DNA from: UBA7239 sp035456205
GTDB taxonomy: Bacteria; Pseudomonadota; Gammaproteobacteria; Pseudomonadales; UBA7239
Length of the DNA stretch: 41,021 bases
Direction of reading: 5' to 3'
NCBI GenBank assembly: GCA_035456205.1
Contig: DATIDQ010000121.1
Location: forward strand, 1 to 41,021
Shown here: positions 15,116 to 23,385 of the stretch, piece by piece
Numbering within the stretch: position 1 is the first letter of the stretch
Layout: every line of letters starts with the position of its first letter
Translations under genes and position numbers: made by a program
The notes under the pieces: generated by a model
The model's database searches: none
Seen by the model: only the letters and a program-made list of their open reading frames with translations
Told to the model about the DNA's origin: nothing

Positions 15116-15691
15116 ATGCGTTTTTTTGCTGTATTTTTTAAGACAATTCTTATGTTAGTCGCGTTGAGTGCTTGTGCCCCTGTGATGGATGCTACCAGCG
15201 ATGGACCGATTCGCCAGAATCCTGGCACACGCACATTGGGAACCGTGCTGGATGATGACCATATTGAAGACGTGACGTTGGTCAATATCAAAAAAGTAGG
15301 TCCTGAAATGCGCAAAGGGCATTTCGATGTCGTCAGCTTTAATGGTGTGGTGTTGCTGGTTGGTCAGGTCGCTACGGATGAATTGCGCAGCAAGGCCGCT
15401 GCTGCCGCTTCCAAAGTGCAGAAGGTGCGTCAGGTGCAGAACGCGCTGACCGTAGGCCCCAACATTTCGTTTGGCGCGCGTAGCTATGACAGTTGGCTGA
15501 CCACGAAGATCAAGACCAAATATGCGTTCAACAATGATGTGAATGGACAGCGCATCAAGGTGATTACCGAGAATGGCGTGATCTACTTGATGGGTCTGGT
15601 CACACAACAAGAAGCGGATCGTGCGGCAGCCGTTGCCCAGCGCACCGATGGAGCCCAGCGCGTTGTCAAAGCGTTCGAGTACATTGATTGA
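15116..15691 (+). CDS. dolP: Outer-membrane BON-domain lipoprotein DolP (YraP)
   Basis: About 191 residues. A lipoprotein signal (MRFFAVFFKTILMLVALSAC, lipobox LSAC, C20) is followed by two BON domains: one around VNIKKVGPEMRKGHFDVVSF to VQNALTV, and a second from DSWLTTKIKTKYAFNNDVNG to VVKAFEY. DolP binds anionic phospholipids at the outer membrane near the division site and supports envelope integrity. Two starts compete. ATG 15110 overlaps the diaA stop but is only 3 bases from GGAGG. ATG 15116 has a 9-base spacing and is preferred. The gene converges on zapA across 10 bases. Confidence 0.9.
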   Translation: MRFFAVFFKTILMLVALSACAPVMDATSDGPIRQNPGTRTLGTVLDDDHIEDVTLVNIKKVGPEMRKGHFDVVSFNGVVLLVGQVATDELRSKAAAAASKVQKVRQVQNALTVGPNISFGARSYDSWLTTKIKTKYAFNNDVNGQRIKVITENGVIYLMGLVTQQEADRAAAVAQRTDGAQRVVKAFEYID

Positions 15692-15701
15692 GATAGTGTA
15701 A

Positions 15702-16001
15702 TTACAGTTCCAGTTGCGACTGATTGCCCAGAGCATGGGCGATCTTGTCGCTCAGGCGTTGCAGCTCACGGTCATCGCCTACACTGCGTCCACTGTGTTG
15801 CAACAGTTCGTGAGCTACATTTAATCCAACCATTACGGCAATGCGTTCAGTGCCGATTACATTGCCGCCGGAGCGAATAGCGCGCATTTTTTCGTCCAGA
15901 TAGCGCGCTGCTGTCAGTAGACCTTCCTTTTCCTCAGGTGGGCAGGCCACCTGATAATCGTTGTCAAGAATGCGCAAGCGCACAGTGGACGGTGTGCTCA
16001 T
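15702..16001 (-). CDS. zapA: Cell division protein ZapA
   Basis: A 99-residue ZapA, which crosslinks FtsZ filaments in the Z-ring. The N-terminal beta-hairpin domain (TVRLRILDNDYQVACPPEEK) and the dimerising helix (LLTAARYLDEKMRAIRS, then ERIAVMVGLNVAHELL) are clear. It begins 12 bases after the ZapB-like gene and is presumably expressed with it from the promoter near 16300. No 6S RNA gene can fit behind it, because dolP ends 10 bases away on the opposite strand. Confidence 0.93.
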   Translation of the reverse strand: MSTPSTVRLRILDNDYQVACPPEEKEGLLTAARYLDEKMRAIRSGGNVIGTERIAVMVGLNVAHELLQHSGRSVGDDRELQRLSDKIAHALGNQSQLEL

Positions 16002-16013
16002 CCTGGCTTCCTC

Positions 16014-16250
16014 TTAGTCGCTATCTTGGGTGACGCCGGAACCGTATTCCTGCTCCAGCGCTTTCAGACGGTGAATCATGGCCTCGACACGCGTGCGTGC
16101 AAGCTCATTTTTCTCAACCAGTCGCGTGCGCTCTTTACGCCAGGTGTTTTCCTGGCTGCGCAGCGTGCGGTTTTCCTGCTCCAACTGGTGACAGCGGTAG
16201 ATCAACTGGTCTACCTGATGCTCAAGTGCTCTGAACTGTTCTGCGCTCAT
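16014..16250 (-). CDS. ZapB-like coiled-coil protein (TIGR02449 family)
   Basis: A 78-residue, almost entirely coiled-coil protein (FRALEHQVDQLIYRCHQLEQ, ENRTLRSQENTWRKERTRL), matching the small TIGR02449 family that lies just upstream of zapA in pseudomonads and relatives. Size, coiled coil and position suggest it fills the ZapB role at the Z-ring, but this is inference. Its promoter (TTGACC-18-TATAGT) lies about 33 bases upstream. Confidence 0.85.
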   Translation of the reverse strand: MSAEQFRALEHQVDQLIYRCHQLEQENRTLRSQENTWRKERTRLVEKNELARTRVEAMIHRLKALEQEYGSGVTQDSD

Positions 16251-16282
16251 TGGCCACGGCTCGGCGGTTGAAGTGACAAGGT

Positions 16283-16312
16283 ACTATAAGTGAGCAGGTG
16301 GCAAATGGTCAA
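16283..16312 (-). promoter_or_regulatory. Sigma-70 promoter for the ZapB-like gene and zapA
   Basis: On the minus strand TTGACC (16312-16307), an 18-base spacer and TATAGT (16288-16283). Both boxes match consensus at five of six positions. Transcription would start near 16276, leaving a leader of about 25 bases. The rest of the 212-base divergent gap to ygfB holds no feature I can support. Confidence 0.65.
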
Positions 16313-16462
16313 TGAAGGAGATTGTCAACATCATGCTGCAACCTGCTGATGCACAAGGTTTTTCAATCCGGAAATGCACGGTCTTTGCCGCCGCGCCCGT
16401 GCAGAAGTGCAGGCTGGGTGGTAGCATGGCGCGCTTGTTTTCTGCCTTAAAAAGAGACCATT

Positions 16463-17047
16463 GTGGCAACCATTACCCATGAACAACTCAGTACCCGTCT
16501 GCAGGAATTGCAGTTGCAGATGGCTGCGGATGCCTTGCATGGCGCTATCACCGGGCTGGCTTGCGCTGGTATCGCGCCGAGCCACACTGCCTGGCTGGAA
16601 CATCTGTCAGAGTGTCTGGATGGCGCCGAGTTGGACGAACACAGCGATGCCATGTCTGCGCTGCAAACACTGGTTGAACGCGATCTTGCCGACGGTGAAT
16701 TGGGTTTCCAGTTATTGCTGCCGGATGGCGAAGAATTTTTGTCGGTGCGCGCACAAGCTCTCGCGCGCTGGAGTGAAAATTTTGTTTGCGGCTTTATTGC
16801 AATCACGCGTGAATTATCGGAAGAAGATCGGGAAGTGCTGAATGATATTGCCGCGATCAGCCAGATCGATGATGGTGAATCTGCTGAAGAAACCGAAAGC
16901 AGGCGTTCTGAACTGAACAATCCTGAAAATGCAGCCAGCAACGAGCGCGATTTTTTTGAATTGTGCGAATATGTTCGCATGGCAGCAATGGATTTGTATC
17001 GCGAAAGCCGCCTGACAGGCAGTCATTTAATAGAAGGCCATGCATGA
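16463..17047 (+). CDS. ygfB: UPF0149 family protein YgfB
   Basis: A 194-residue helical UPF0149/YgfB protein. It begins MATITHEQLSTRLQELQL, with the family pattern ALHGAITGLACAG, the central FQLLLPDGEEFLSVRAQALA, WSENFVCGFIAI and the C-terminal FFELCEYVRMAAMDLY. In Pseudomonas aeruginosa YgfB has been linked to regulation of the beta-lactamase ampC. A general function is not established. Its stop overlaps the pepP start as ATGA (17044-17047), the usual ygfB-pepP-ubiH arrangement. Confidence 0.92.
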   Translation: MATITHEQLSTRLQELQLQMAADALHGAITGLACAGIAPSHTAWLEHLSECLDGAELDEHSDAMSALQTLVERDLADGELGFQLLLPDGEEFLSVRAQALARWSENFVCGFIAITRELSEEDREVLNDIAAISQIDDGESAEETESRRSELNNPENAASNERDFFELCEYVRMAAMDLYRESRLTGSHLIEGHA

Positions 17048-18459
17048 AATCACTACTACCGCGTAAGGAATTTTCTGCGCGTCGCACGCGACTGATGGCG
17101 ATGATGGAGCCCAATAGTATTGCTATTATTCCATCGGCACATGAAATTGTTCGCAACAACGATACACATTTTCCTTTTCGGCAAGACAGTGATTTTTATT
17201 ACCTGACCGGCCTCAATGAGCCCGATGCAGTGGCGGTGTTGATTCCAGGGCGCGAGCACGGCGCCTTTGTGATGTTTTGCCGTGATCGTGATCCGGAACG
17301 CGAATTATGGGATGGCTATCGCGCAGGCCCTGAAGGGGCTTGTAAAAATTACGATGCAGATGACGCGTTTCCCATTGATGATCTGGATGAAATTTTACCC
17401 GGTCTACTCGAAGGCCGTGAACGCGTTTATTACGCCATGGGGCGTGACGGTGAATTTGATCGTCACGTGATGGAATGGGTTAATGCCATTCGTAATAAAG
17501 TGCGTTCCGGTGCGATTCCGCCAGGGGAATTTCTTGATCTCCACCACTTCCTGCACGAATTGAGATTGTTCAAGAGCGCACAGGAAATCCAGTTGATGCA
17601 ACGCGCTGGTGAAATTTCGGCAAAAGCGCACAAACGCACAATGGCCATTTGCAAACCCGGCATGATGGAATACCAGCTGGAAGCAGAGTTGCTGCATGGT
17701 TTCGCCAAAAATGGTGCGCGTTTCCCGGCGTATCCCTGCATTGTTGGTGGTGGTGATAACGGCTGTATTCTGCATTATGTCGAGAATCGTGATGCCTTGC
17801 GTGATGGTGATCTGGTGTTGATTGATGCTGGCTGTGAGCTGGATCACTACGCGTCAGACATTACGCGCACTTTTCCGGTGAATGGTAAATTTTCACGTGA
17901 ACAGAAAGCATTGTACGAGTTGGTATTGAAAGCGCAGTTGTCTGCTATCGATGTCATCAAGCCCGGTAACCACTGGAATGAGCCACACGATATCACTGTG
18001 CAAGTGATTACAGAGGGTTTGGTGCAGCTGGGTTTATTGAAAGGCAAAGTCGGTGCATTGATCAAAAAAGGCGCGTACCGTGATTTTTATATGCATCGTG
18101 CCGGACATTGGCTGGGTATGGATGTGCATGATGTCGGGGATTACAAATGCGGCGGCGAATGGCGCGTGTTTGAGCCCGGTATGGTGTTGACGGTTGAGCC
18201 GGGTATTTATGTGTCGCCACACAACAAGAAGGTGGATAAAAAGTGGCGCGGTATCGGTATCCGTATTGAAGATGATGTGGTGGTCACAAAAGACGGCAAC
18301 CAGATCATGACATCACTGGCACCAAAAACAGTGGATGAAATTGAATCATGGATGGCATTGCAGCATCCGCATTTGCCTGCCGATATGGAAGCAGCAAAGA
18401 AAAAAGAAAAAACAAAAGAAAAATCCAGGGGGAAAGCAAAGGAAAAGAAAAAAATATGA
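17044..18459 (+). CDS. pepP: Xaa-Pro aminopeptidase PepP
   Basis: A 471-residue aminopeptidase P removing N-terminal residues that precede proline. The creatinase-type N-domain (FPFRQDSDFYYLTGLNEPDA) is followed by the pita-bread metallopeptidase. The five metal ligands are visible: two Asp in LIDAGCELDHYASDITRTF, His in HRAGHWLGMDVHDVGDY, and Glu in VLTVEPGIY and in GIRIEDDVVV. The C-terminus carries an extra lysine/glutamate tail of about 25 residues (AAKKKEKTKEKSRGKAKEKK) beyond the conserved domain. ATG 17044 gives the standard N-terminus (MKSLLPRKEFSARR). A longer frame from 16963 lies inside ygfB and is unlikely. Both ends overlap their neighbours in ATGA. Confidence 0.95.
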   Translation: MKSLLPRKEFSARRTRLMAMMEPNSIAIIPSAHEIVRNNDTHFPFRQDSDFYYLTGLNEPDAVAVLIPGREHGAFVMFCRDRDPERELWDGYRAGPEGACKNYDADDAFPIDDLDEILPGLLEGRERVYYAMGRDGEFDRHVMEWVNAIRNKVRSGAIPPGEFLDLHHFLHELRLFKSAQEIQLMQRAGEISAKAHKRTMAICKPGMMEYQLEAELLHGFAKNGARFPAYPCIVGGGDNGCILHYVENRDALRDGDLVLIDAGCELDHYASDITRTFPVNGKFSREQKALYELVLKAQLSAIDVIKPGNHWNEPHDITVQVITEGLVQLGLLKGKVGALIKKGAYRDFYMHRAGHWLGMDVHDVGDYKCGGEWRVFEPGMVLTVEPGIYVSPHNKKVDKKWRGIGIRIEDDVVVTKDGNQIMTSLAPKTVDEIESWMALQHPHLPADMEAAKKKEKTKEKSRGKAKEKKKI

Positions 18460-19682
18460 GTGTATCGGTCGATGTCGCGATTGTTGGCGGCGGCATGGCT
18501 GGTGCGGGTCTTGCATTGTTGCTGGCACAGCAACTGCCGGATTTATCGATAGCCTTGATTGAACAACATGCTCTGCAAACGGCCAACGCCGAACAGTTAT
18601 TGGTGCCCAGTTTCGATGCGCGCGCCACCGCATTGTCCTGCAGCACGCAAAAAATTCTCGATAGTCTTGGCTTGTGGCAACATCTGCAAGCGTATGCAAC
18701 ACCTATCCTGCAAGTGCATGTGTCGGAACGCAAGCGACCGCTAGGTATGTTGATGAGTGCGGAAGACACGGGTTTGTCGGCCTTGGGTTATGTTGTCGAA
18801 AATCGTTTTCTTGGCAATAGTTTGCTGGAAGCCGTATTGTCACGCGGTGCAAATATTCACGCGTTCAGTCCCGCATTGGTTGAGCGGGCTACCATGTCAG
18901 CGCATTGTGCGACGCTGACCATAAAGGCAGAGACGCATTTCCAGTTGGATGCAAAACTGGTGGTGGTGGCCGACGGCGCGCAATCTGCGTTGCGGCAACA
19001 GTTGGGTATTGGCTCAGACAATATTCCCTATGATCAACATGCGCTGGTTGCCAATATTGTGACTGAGTTGCCGCATGGCGGTGTTGCGTATGAGCGTTTT
19101 ACCGAGACGGGCCCGATTGCTCTGTTGCCACTGCGGGATTATGAAAAACAGGGCGAAAAAAAGCATCGTGCTGCATTGATCTGGACATTGCCAGACCGTG
19201 ATATTGATCAGGTCGTGCAATGTCCGGAAGAGCAATTTTTATTGCAGGTCCAGAAAAAAATTGGTGGCCGCTGCGGGAAATTATTATCCGTAGGTGCGCG
19301 TTACTGTTATCCCTTGTCATTGGTGCAGGCGCGTGAGCAAGTGCGTTCGCGTGTGGTATTGATGGGCAGTGCGGCGCATCACCTGCATCCTGTAGCCGGT
19401 CAGGGCTTTAATCTGATCATGCGTGATTGTCAGGCGTTAGTGGACAGTTTGCAGTTGGCAACCATGCATGGGAGCGACATAGGTGATATTGCTGTGCTGC
19501 AACAATATGTTGCTAAACAGCGCTGGGACCAACAAAAAACCGTCACGGCCAGCGACTGGTTGCCGCGTCTCTTTTCCAATCGTCATCGACCGCAGATGAT
19601 GTTGCGCAGTGCAGCTTTGCTGGGGCTGGATTTTTTGCCGGGGTTGCGTGAGTGGTTTGCGCGTGAGGCAACCGGGTTATGA
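18456..19682 (+). CDS. ubiH: 2-octaprenyl-6-methoxyphenol hydroxylase UbiH
   Basis: A 408-residue FAD-dependent aromatic hydroxylase of ubiquinone biosynthesis. FAD-binding VDVAIVGGGMAGAGLALLLA is at the N-terminus. DARATALSCST, the second FAD motif LVVVADGAQSALRQQL and a late VVLMGSAAHHLHPVAGQGFN follow. The last resembles the GNAAQ..HPIAGQGFN form of UbiH rather than the GDAAH of its paralogues. The start ATG 18456 overlaps the pepP stop. Its stop overlaps the next hydroxylase start at 19679. The order pepP-ubiH-(ubiI/visC) is conserved in gammaproteobacteria. Confidence 0.92.
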   Translation: MSVSVDVAIVGGGMAGAGLALLLAQQLPDLSIALIEQHALQTANAEQLLVPSFDARATALSCSTQKILDSLGLWQHLQAYATPILQVHVSERKRPLGMLMSAEDTGLSALGYVVENRFLGNSLLEAVLSRGANIHAFSPALVERATMSAHCATLTIKAETHFQLDAKLVVVADGAQSALRQQLGIGSDNIPYDQHALVANIVTELPHGGVAYERFTETGPIALLPLRDYEKQGEKKHRAALIWTLPDRDIDQVVQCPEEQFLLQVQKKIGGRCGKLLSVGARYCYPLSLVQAREQVRSRVVLMGSAAHHLHPVAGQGFNLIMRDCQALVDSLQLATMHGSDIGDIAVLQQYVAKQRWDQQKTVTASDWLPRLFSNRHRPQMMLRSAALLGLDFLPGLREWFAREATGL

Positions 19683-20881
19683 ATGAGTTTGACTGTGATA
19701 TTGCTATTGTGGGTGGCGGCATGGCGGGCAGTGCTCTGGCATGCGCATTGGCAGACTCGAATTATCGTATTGTCATTATTGAAAATACAGAAACCAAACC
19801 ATTTTTGCGGGATAATTTTTTTGATCCGCGCGTAGTGGCGCTCAGTGCAGCTTCACGACAGTTTTTTGAGCAGTTGGGCGTCTGGGATTTTATACGTGAA
19901 AAACGCTTGTCGCCGTTCGAGCGCATGCAAGTGTGGGACGCTGAGGGTACTGCGCAAGTCTGTTTTGATGCGGAAGAATTACAGCAACCAGCACTCGGGC
20001 ATATTGTTGAAAATAGTCTGGTAGTGGCGGCTTTGCAACAGCGTTTGCAACAGGCATCCAATGTAAGTTGGTTGTGCCCGGATACTGTTTTTGGTTTATA
20101 CGATGATAAAAAAAATACATATTGTGAGCTGGAGTTACGCAGTGGTACTACGGTGCGTTGCCAATTGGTGATAGCTGCTGATGGTGCGCAATCAGTCTTG
20201 CGAAAACTGTCTGGTATCAAAACCGTAGAGTGGGATTATGGCCATAGCGCAGTGGTCGCCACTGTTAAAACAGAAAAACCACACGAACGCATAGCGCGTC
20301 AACGTTTTATGGTTAACGGTCCGCTCGCATTTTTGCCTCTGCGTGATAACGCTGGTGATGAGCATTGGAGTTCCATTGTCTGGTCAACCGCGCCGGAGTC
20401 AGCGCAAGCATTGCTGGATTTGACGGATGCAGAATTTGCCACCCGGCTTGGCAACGCGTTTGAGCATAAGTTGGGAAATATTATTGAAGTGCGTGGACGC
20501 TTTGCTTTTCCACTGCGCCAGCGTCACGCAAAAACGTATCATGAGGGGCGTGTGGTGTTGATCGGTGATGCGGCCCACACTATCCATCCGTTAGCCGGGC
20601 AGGGTGTAAATCTCGGTTTTATGGATGTAAAAGTATTGGCAGAAGAATTGCTGGATGCGCTGGCGAAGCAGCTGCCGCCGGCTCACCCGCTTGTGCTGAA
20701 GCGTTATCAGCGTCGCCGCCTTGGCGCCAATGTATCCATGGCTGCTACTATGGAATTATTCCAGCGTTTATTTGCGCGTAAAGAGTTACCGGTACGTTGG
20801 CTGCGCAATACAGGTATGCATGGCATTGATGCCATGTCTGTTGTAAAGAAAAAAATCATGCGTAGTGCGATGGGTTTATAA
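19679..20881 (+). CDS. UbiH/UbiF/VisC-family ubiquinone biosynthesis hydroxylase (UbiI position)
   Basis: A 400-residue FAD monooxygenase paralogous to UbiH. Motifs are CDIAIVGGGMAGSALACALA, FFDPRVVALSAASRQFF, LVIAADGAQSVLR and VVLIGDAAHTIHPLAGQGVN followed by LGFMDVKVLAEEL. It acts on the ring of the ubiquinone precursor. The gene order pepP-ubiH-X points to UbiI (C5 hydroxylase). The ending (MSVVKKKIMRSAMGL) and the ELQQPALGHIVENS region also look like UbiF (C6 hydroxylase). I cannot settle the position-specificity from sequence, so no symbol is given. It overlaps ubiH by 4 bases. Confidence 0.9.
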   Translation: MNEFDCDIAIVGGGMAGSALACALADSNYRIVIIENTETKPFLRDNFFDPRVVALSAASRQFFEQLGVWDFIREKRLSPFERMQVWDAEGTAQVCFDAEELQQPALGHIVENSLVVAALQQRLQQASNVSWLCPDTVFGLYDDKKNTYCELELRSGTTVRCQLVIAADGAQSVLRKLSGIKTVEWDYGHSAVVATVKTEKPHERIARQRFMVNGPLAFLPLRDNAGDEHWSSIVWSTAPESAQALLDLTDAEFATRLGNAFEHKLGNIIEVRGRFAFPLRQRHAKTYHEGRVVLIGDAAHTIHPLAGQGVNLGFMDVKVLAEELLDALAKQLPPAHPLVLKRYQRRRLGANVSMAATMELFQRLFARKELPVRWLRNTGMHGIDAMSVVKKKIMRSAMGL

Positions 20882-20906
20882 ATGCACGCACTTTGTTAGA
20901 CTAATC

Positions 20907-20956
20907 TTTCTCAAGGATGAGAAAAGGATATTTACATGGAAGGATATTTACATGGA
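20907..20956 (+). promoter_or_regulatory. dprA leader: hairpin plus duplicated ribosome-binding site and start
   Basis: A 7-bp hairpin, TTTCTCA (20907-20913), loop AGGA, TGAGAAA (20918-20924), is followed at once by two perfect tandem copies of the 16-mer AGGATATTTACATGGA (20925-20940 and 20941-20956). Each copy carries AGGA and an ATG. The first ATG (20936) opens a 7-codon frame, MEGYLHG, ending at TAG 20957-20959. That stop overlaps the dprA ATG at 20952. Confidence 0.75.
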
Positions 20957-22079
20957 TAGTATTTCAGCGCTGCTTCCCTGGCTGGCCCTAAACCGCATTC
21001 CTGAATTGGGGCCTGTGTCCCAACGTGTACTGCTCGAAAAAGTCGGTGGCATACAACCGCTGCTGGCGTTGCCTGCCACTGTAGTGCAAGGATTGTTAAA
21101 GCGGGAACAAGCCGCTTTGTGGCTGGATTTTCGTGATGAGCGTGTTGGTAGTGTATTGCGCCAACAAGCATTGCGTGATGTGGAAAAATCCTGCGCTGCC
21201 GGTGCAGTGATGTTGTCTGTCGAAGATAAAAATTATCCTGTGTTGCTGGCGCAAACCCATGCTGCCCCCACTCTGTTATACGTGCGCGGCAGTATTGATA
21301 GTTTGCATCTCCCACAATTGGCGTTGGTGGGAAGTCGCAATGCGTCTGCCAGCGGTCTTGAACTCGCGCAGGAGTTTGCTACGGCGCTGGCCAAACACGG
21401 GCTTGCGATTACCAGTGGTTTGGCGCTGGGCATAGATGGTGCTGCGCATCGCGGTGCGATCAATGCCGGGGGAAAAACAATCGCCGTGATCGCTACGGGT
21501 ATTGATGAAATCTATCCGCGCCGCCATACAAAGCTGGCAGAGGAAATCATTGCCAGTGGCGGTGCAATTGTCAGCGAGTTTGCGCCAGCGTCGCCGCCCA
21601 CCGCACAAAATTTTCCACGCCGTAACCGTATTATCAGTGGCCTTAGTCTGGGAACTCTGGTTATTGAAGCCAGTGTGCAAAGTGGTTCACTGATCACGGC
21701 GCGTTATGCCAATGAACAGGGGCGTGAAGTGTTTGCGCTGCCAGGTTCTGTGCGTTCGGTATTTCATCGCGGTTGTCATGCCTTGATTCGGCAAGGTGCA
21801 AAATTAGTCGAAACCACGCAGGATATTGTGGATGAGCTCAGCGGTTTATTGGCGTTCAAGCAGCGTGAATGTGAAGTGCTGGATACGCTGGCCCGCAAGA
21901 CTTCGTTATTGTCTGGTGAAGCTGTGAGAGTATTTCGGCTGATCGATCACGCGCCAGTGACGCTGGATGTGCTATTGCAGCGCTGCCAGCTGCCTGTCGA
22001 TGTTATTGCATCAGCCTTGATGGATCTGGAAATGGAAGGAGTAGTCGTGCAGCAGCATGGGTTTTATACGCGTTTGTAA
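20952..22079 (+). CDS. dprA: DNA-processing protein DprA (Smf)
   Basis: A 375-residue DprA, which protects incoming single-stranded DNA during transformation and loads RecA. An N-terminal SAM-like/helix-hairpin region (MDSISALLPWLALNRIPELG) precedes the Rossmann domain with LALVGSRNASASGLELAQEF, ITSGLALGIDGAAHRGAI, IAVIATGIDEIYPRRH and FPRRNRIISGLSLGTLVIEA followed by SGSLITA. The C-terminus ends in a winged-helix-like segment (LDVLLQRCQLPVDVIASALM, DLEMEGVVVQQHG). I chose ATG 20952 because it gives the family N-terminus. An upstream in-frame start at 20865 would lie inside the ubiquinone hydroxylase gene. It converges with ptsO across 9 bases. Confidence 0.95.
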   Translation: MDSISALLPWLALNRIPELGPVSQRVLLEKVGGIQPLLALPATVVQGLLKREQAALWLDFRDERVGSVLRQQALRDVEKSCAAGAVMLSVEDKNYPVLLAQTHAAPTLLYVRGSIDSLHLPQLALVGSRNASASGLELAQEFATALAKHGLAITSGLALGIDGAAHRGAINAGGKTIAVIATGIDEIYPRRHTKLAEEIIASGGAIVSEFAPASPPTAQNFPRRNRIISGLSLGTLVIEASVQSGSLITARYANEQGREVFALPGSVRSVFHRGCHALIRQGAKLVETTQDIVDELSGLLAFKQRECEVLDTLARKTSLLSGEAVRVFRLIDHAPVTLDVLLQRCQLPVDVIASALMDLEMEGVVVQQHGFYTRL

Positions 22080-22088
22080 TGCTGGTAT

Positions 22089-22373
22089 TTATTCAGATTC
22101 GTCAAAACGGTTGGCAAATAATTCACTGATAGCGGCGATAGCTTCATGTTCATCTTTGCCTTCGCAACTCACATGCAGTTGCGTTCCCTTGCCGGCGGCC
22201 AGCAGCATCAGTGCCATAATGCTCTTTCCATCAGCTGGCTGTTTTTTTTCATTGTTAACCAGTTTGCTGAAAATAATTTTGCTATTGAAGCGCGCGCACA
22301 GGTTCGTCAGCTTTGATGCTGCCCGTGCATGCAGTCCCAGTTTATTGATAATATCGAGAGTGGTTTCTGTCAT
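22089..22373 (-). CDS. ptsO: HPr-like phosphocarrier NPr (nitrogen PTS)
   Basis: A 94-residue HPr-family protein. The phosphorylatable histidine is H15 in KLGLHARAASKL, and the regulatory-serine region is KSIMALMLLAAGKG. Adjacent to rapZ it is the NPr component of the nitrogen phosphotransferase system, receiving phosphate from PtsP and passing it to PtsN. The start ATG 22373 overlaps the rapZ stop as ATGA. Longer frames reaching into rapZ are rejected. ptsN itself is not in the window. Confidence 0.93.
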   Translation of the reverse strand: MTETTLDIINKLGLHARAASKLTNLCARFNSKIIFSKLVNNEKKQPADGKSIMALMLLAAGKGTQLHVSCEGKDEHEAIAAISELFANRFDESE

Positions 22374-23230
22374 CGTACAGCTGCCAGTTCGCGGTGTCTT
22401 ACCTGTGTGTAGGCGTACTGCTGTAGGAATTGCTGGTGCAGTTTCTCGCACAGATAAACCGAACGGTGTTGGCCGCCAGTGCAGCCGATAGCGACAGTCA
22501 GATAACGACGGTTTTGTTTGAATGCCGGCAACCATTTTTGCAGGAAGTCGTAAATATCCTTGCGCATGGTTTGTACTTCAGTTTCAGCATCCAGAAATTC
22601 AATCACAGGTTGGTCTCGCCCCGTATAGGCTCGCAATTCGTGCTTCCAGTAGGGATTTGGCAGACAACGTACATCAAATACCAGATCTGCATCCACCGGA
22701 ATGCCATGCTTGTAGCCAAAGGACATAAACAATAGAGATACTTCGGCGCCAGATTGTTGTGCCACTCTCCCCAGTACAAGATCGCGCAGCTGGTAGAGGT
22801 TGAGGTTGCTGGTATCGATGGTCAATGAGGCGAGATCAGCAATCGGTTCTAGCAGGGATTTTTCTGCATCGATGGCTTCTGCCAAGTCTACGCCGTTGCC
22901 TGACAGTGGATGCTTGCGACGGGTTTCACTGAAACGTTTGATCAGAGAGGATTGTCTGGCATCCAGATAGATTACTTCACAATCCATCTGTTCACGGGCT
23001 TTGATCAGCATAGAGGGAAACAGCGCGAGATCGCGCCCGGTGTTTCGCGCGTCAATACTGACGGCGATGCCTTTCAAGGTGGGATAGCCCTCCTGCTGCA
23101 TCTGTTCTACCAATGGTCCGAGCAGGCCGGCTGGTAGGTTATCGATACAGTAAAATCCCTCGTCTTCCAGTACGTGCAGGGCGGTACTCTTGCCAGAGCC
23201 GGATCTGCCGCTGATCACTACCAAGCGCAT
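22370..23230 (-). CDS. rapZ: RNase adapter protein RapZ
   Basis: A 286-residue RapZ (YvcJ family) nucleotide-binding protein. In enterobacteria it delivers the sRNA GlmZ to RNase E and so controls glucosamine-6-phosphate synthesis. Walker A GRSGSGKST is at residues 8-16. Conserved segments include FYCIDNLPAGLL, SIDARNTGRD, FLDAR-type VIYLDARQSSLIKRFSETRR, MSFGYKHGIPVDADLVFDVR and the C-terminal IGCTGGQHRSVYLCEKL. Usual neighbours upstream (rpoN-hpf-ptsN) are missing. Instead a divergent DUF3094 gene follows. The stop overlaps ptsO. Two near-identical 14-base repeats lie just upstream of its start. Confidence 0.95.
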   Translation of the reverse strand: MRLVVISGRSGSGKSTALHVLEDEGFYCIDNLPAGLLGPLVEQMQQEGYPTLKGIAVSIDARNTGRDLALFPSMLIKAREQMDCEVIYLDARQSSLIKRFSETRRKHPLSGNGVDLAEAIDAEKSLLEPIADLASLTIDTSNLNLYQLRDLVLGRVAQQSGAEVSLLFMSFGYKHGIPVDADLVFDVRCLPNPYWKHELRAYTGRDQPVIEFLDAETEVQTMRKDIYDFLQKWLPAFKQNRRYLTVAIGCTGGQHRSVYLCEKLHQQFLQQYAYTQVRHRELAAVR

Positions 23231-23261
23231 GCAGTTGTCTCATTGTTTCTGTTGTTACCCA

Positions 23262-23293
23262 GTTTACCGATAAAACCCGGTTTACCTATAAAA
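23262..23293. repeat. Imperfect tandem repeat upstream of rapZ
   Basis: GTTTACCGATAAAA (23262-23275) and GTTTACCTATAAAA (23280-23293) match at 13 of 14 bases with an 18-base period. They lie between the divergent rapZ and DUF3094 genes, 32-63 bases upstream of the rapZ start. They could be a duplicated binding site or a slippage product. Confidence 0.65.
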
Positions 23294-23385
23294 ATCTGTT
23301 ATGGCGGGTCTCCGTAGTCAGATTGACTTGCCGGTGTTCTCGCAGTAGCTTGAAGTGCGTAATCCCGCATAATTACCGGTATAAA

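Noticed and set aside
15692..15701. 6S RNA gene expected near zapA
   Set aside because: Only 10 bases separate zapA from the convergent dolP, so there is no room.
16963..17043. Longer pepP frame beginning inside ygfB
   Set aside because: The added residues are a shadow of ygfB coding sequence. The ATGA overlap at 17044 gives the standard start.
18348..18455. Longer ubiH frame starting inside pepP
   Set aside because: The extra residues are an out-of-frame reading of the pepP lysine tail. The FAD motif lies at the right distance from ATG 18456.
20907..20924. Hairpin before dprA as a terminator for the ubiquinone operon
   Set aside because: The stem is A/T-rich and no T-run follows on the plus strand.
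20865..20951. Longer dprA frame
   Set aside because: It runs through the end of the ubiquinone hydroxylase gene, the hairpin and the duplicated start, and adds no family similarity.
22374..22535. Longer ptsO frame
   Set aside because: It reads antisense-free but out of frame through rapZ. HPr proteins start a few residues before the beta strand and H15.
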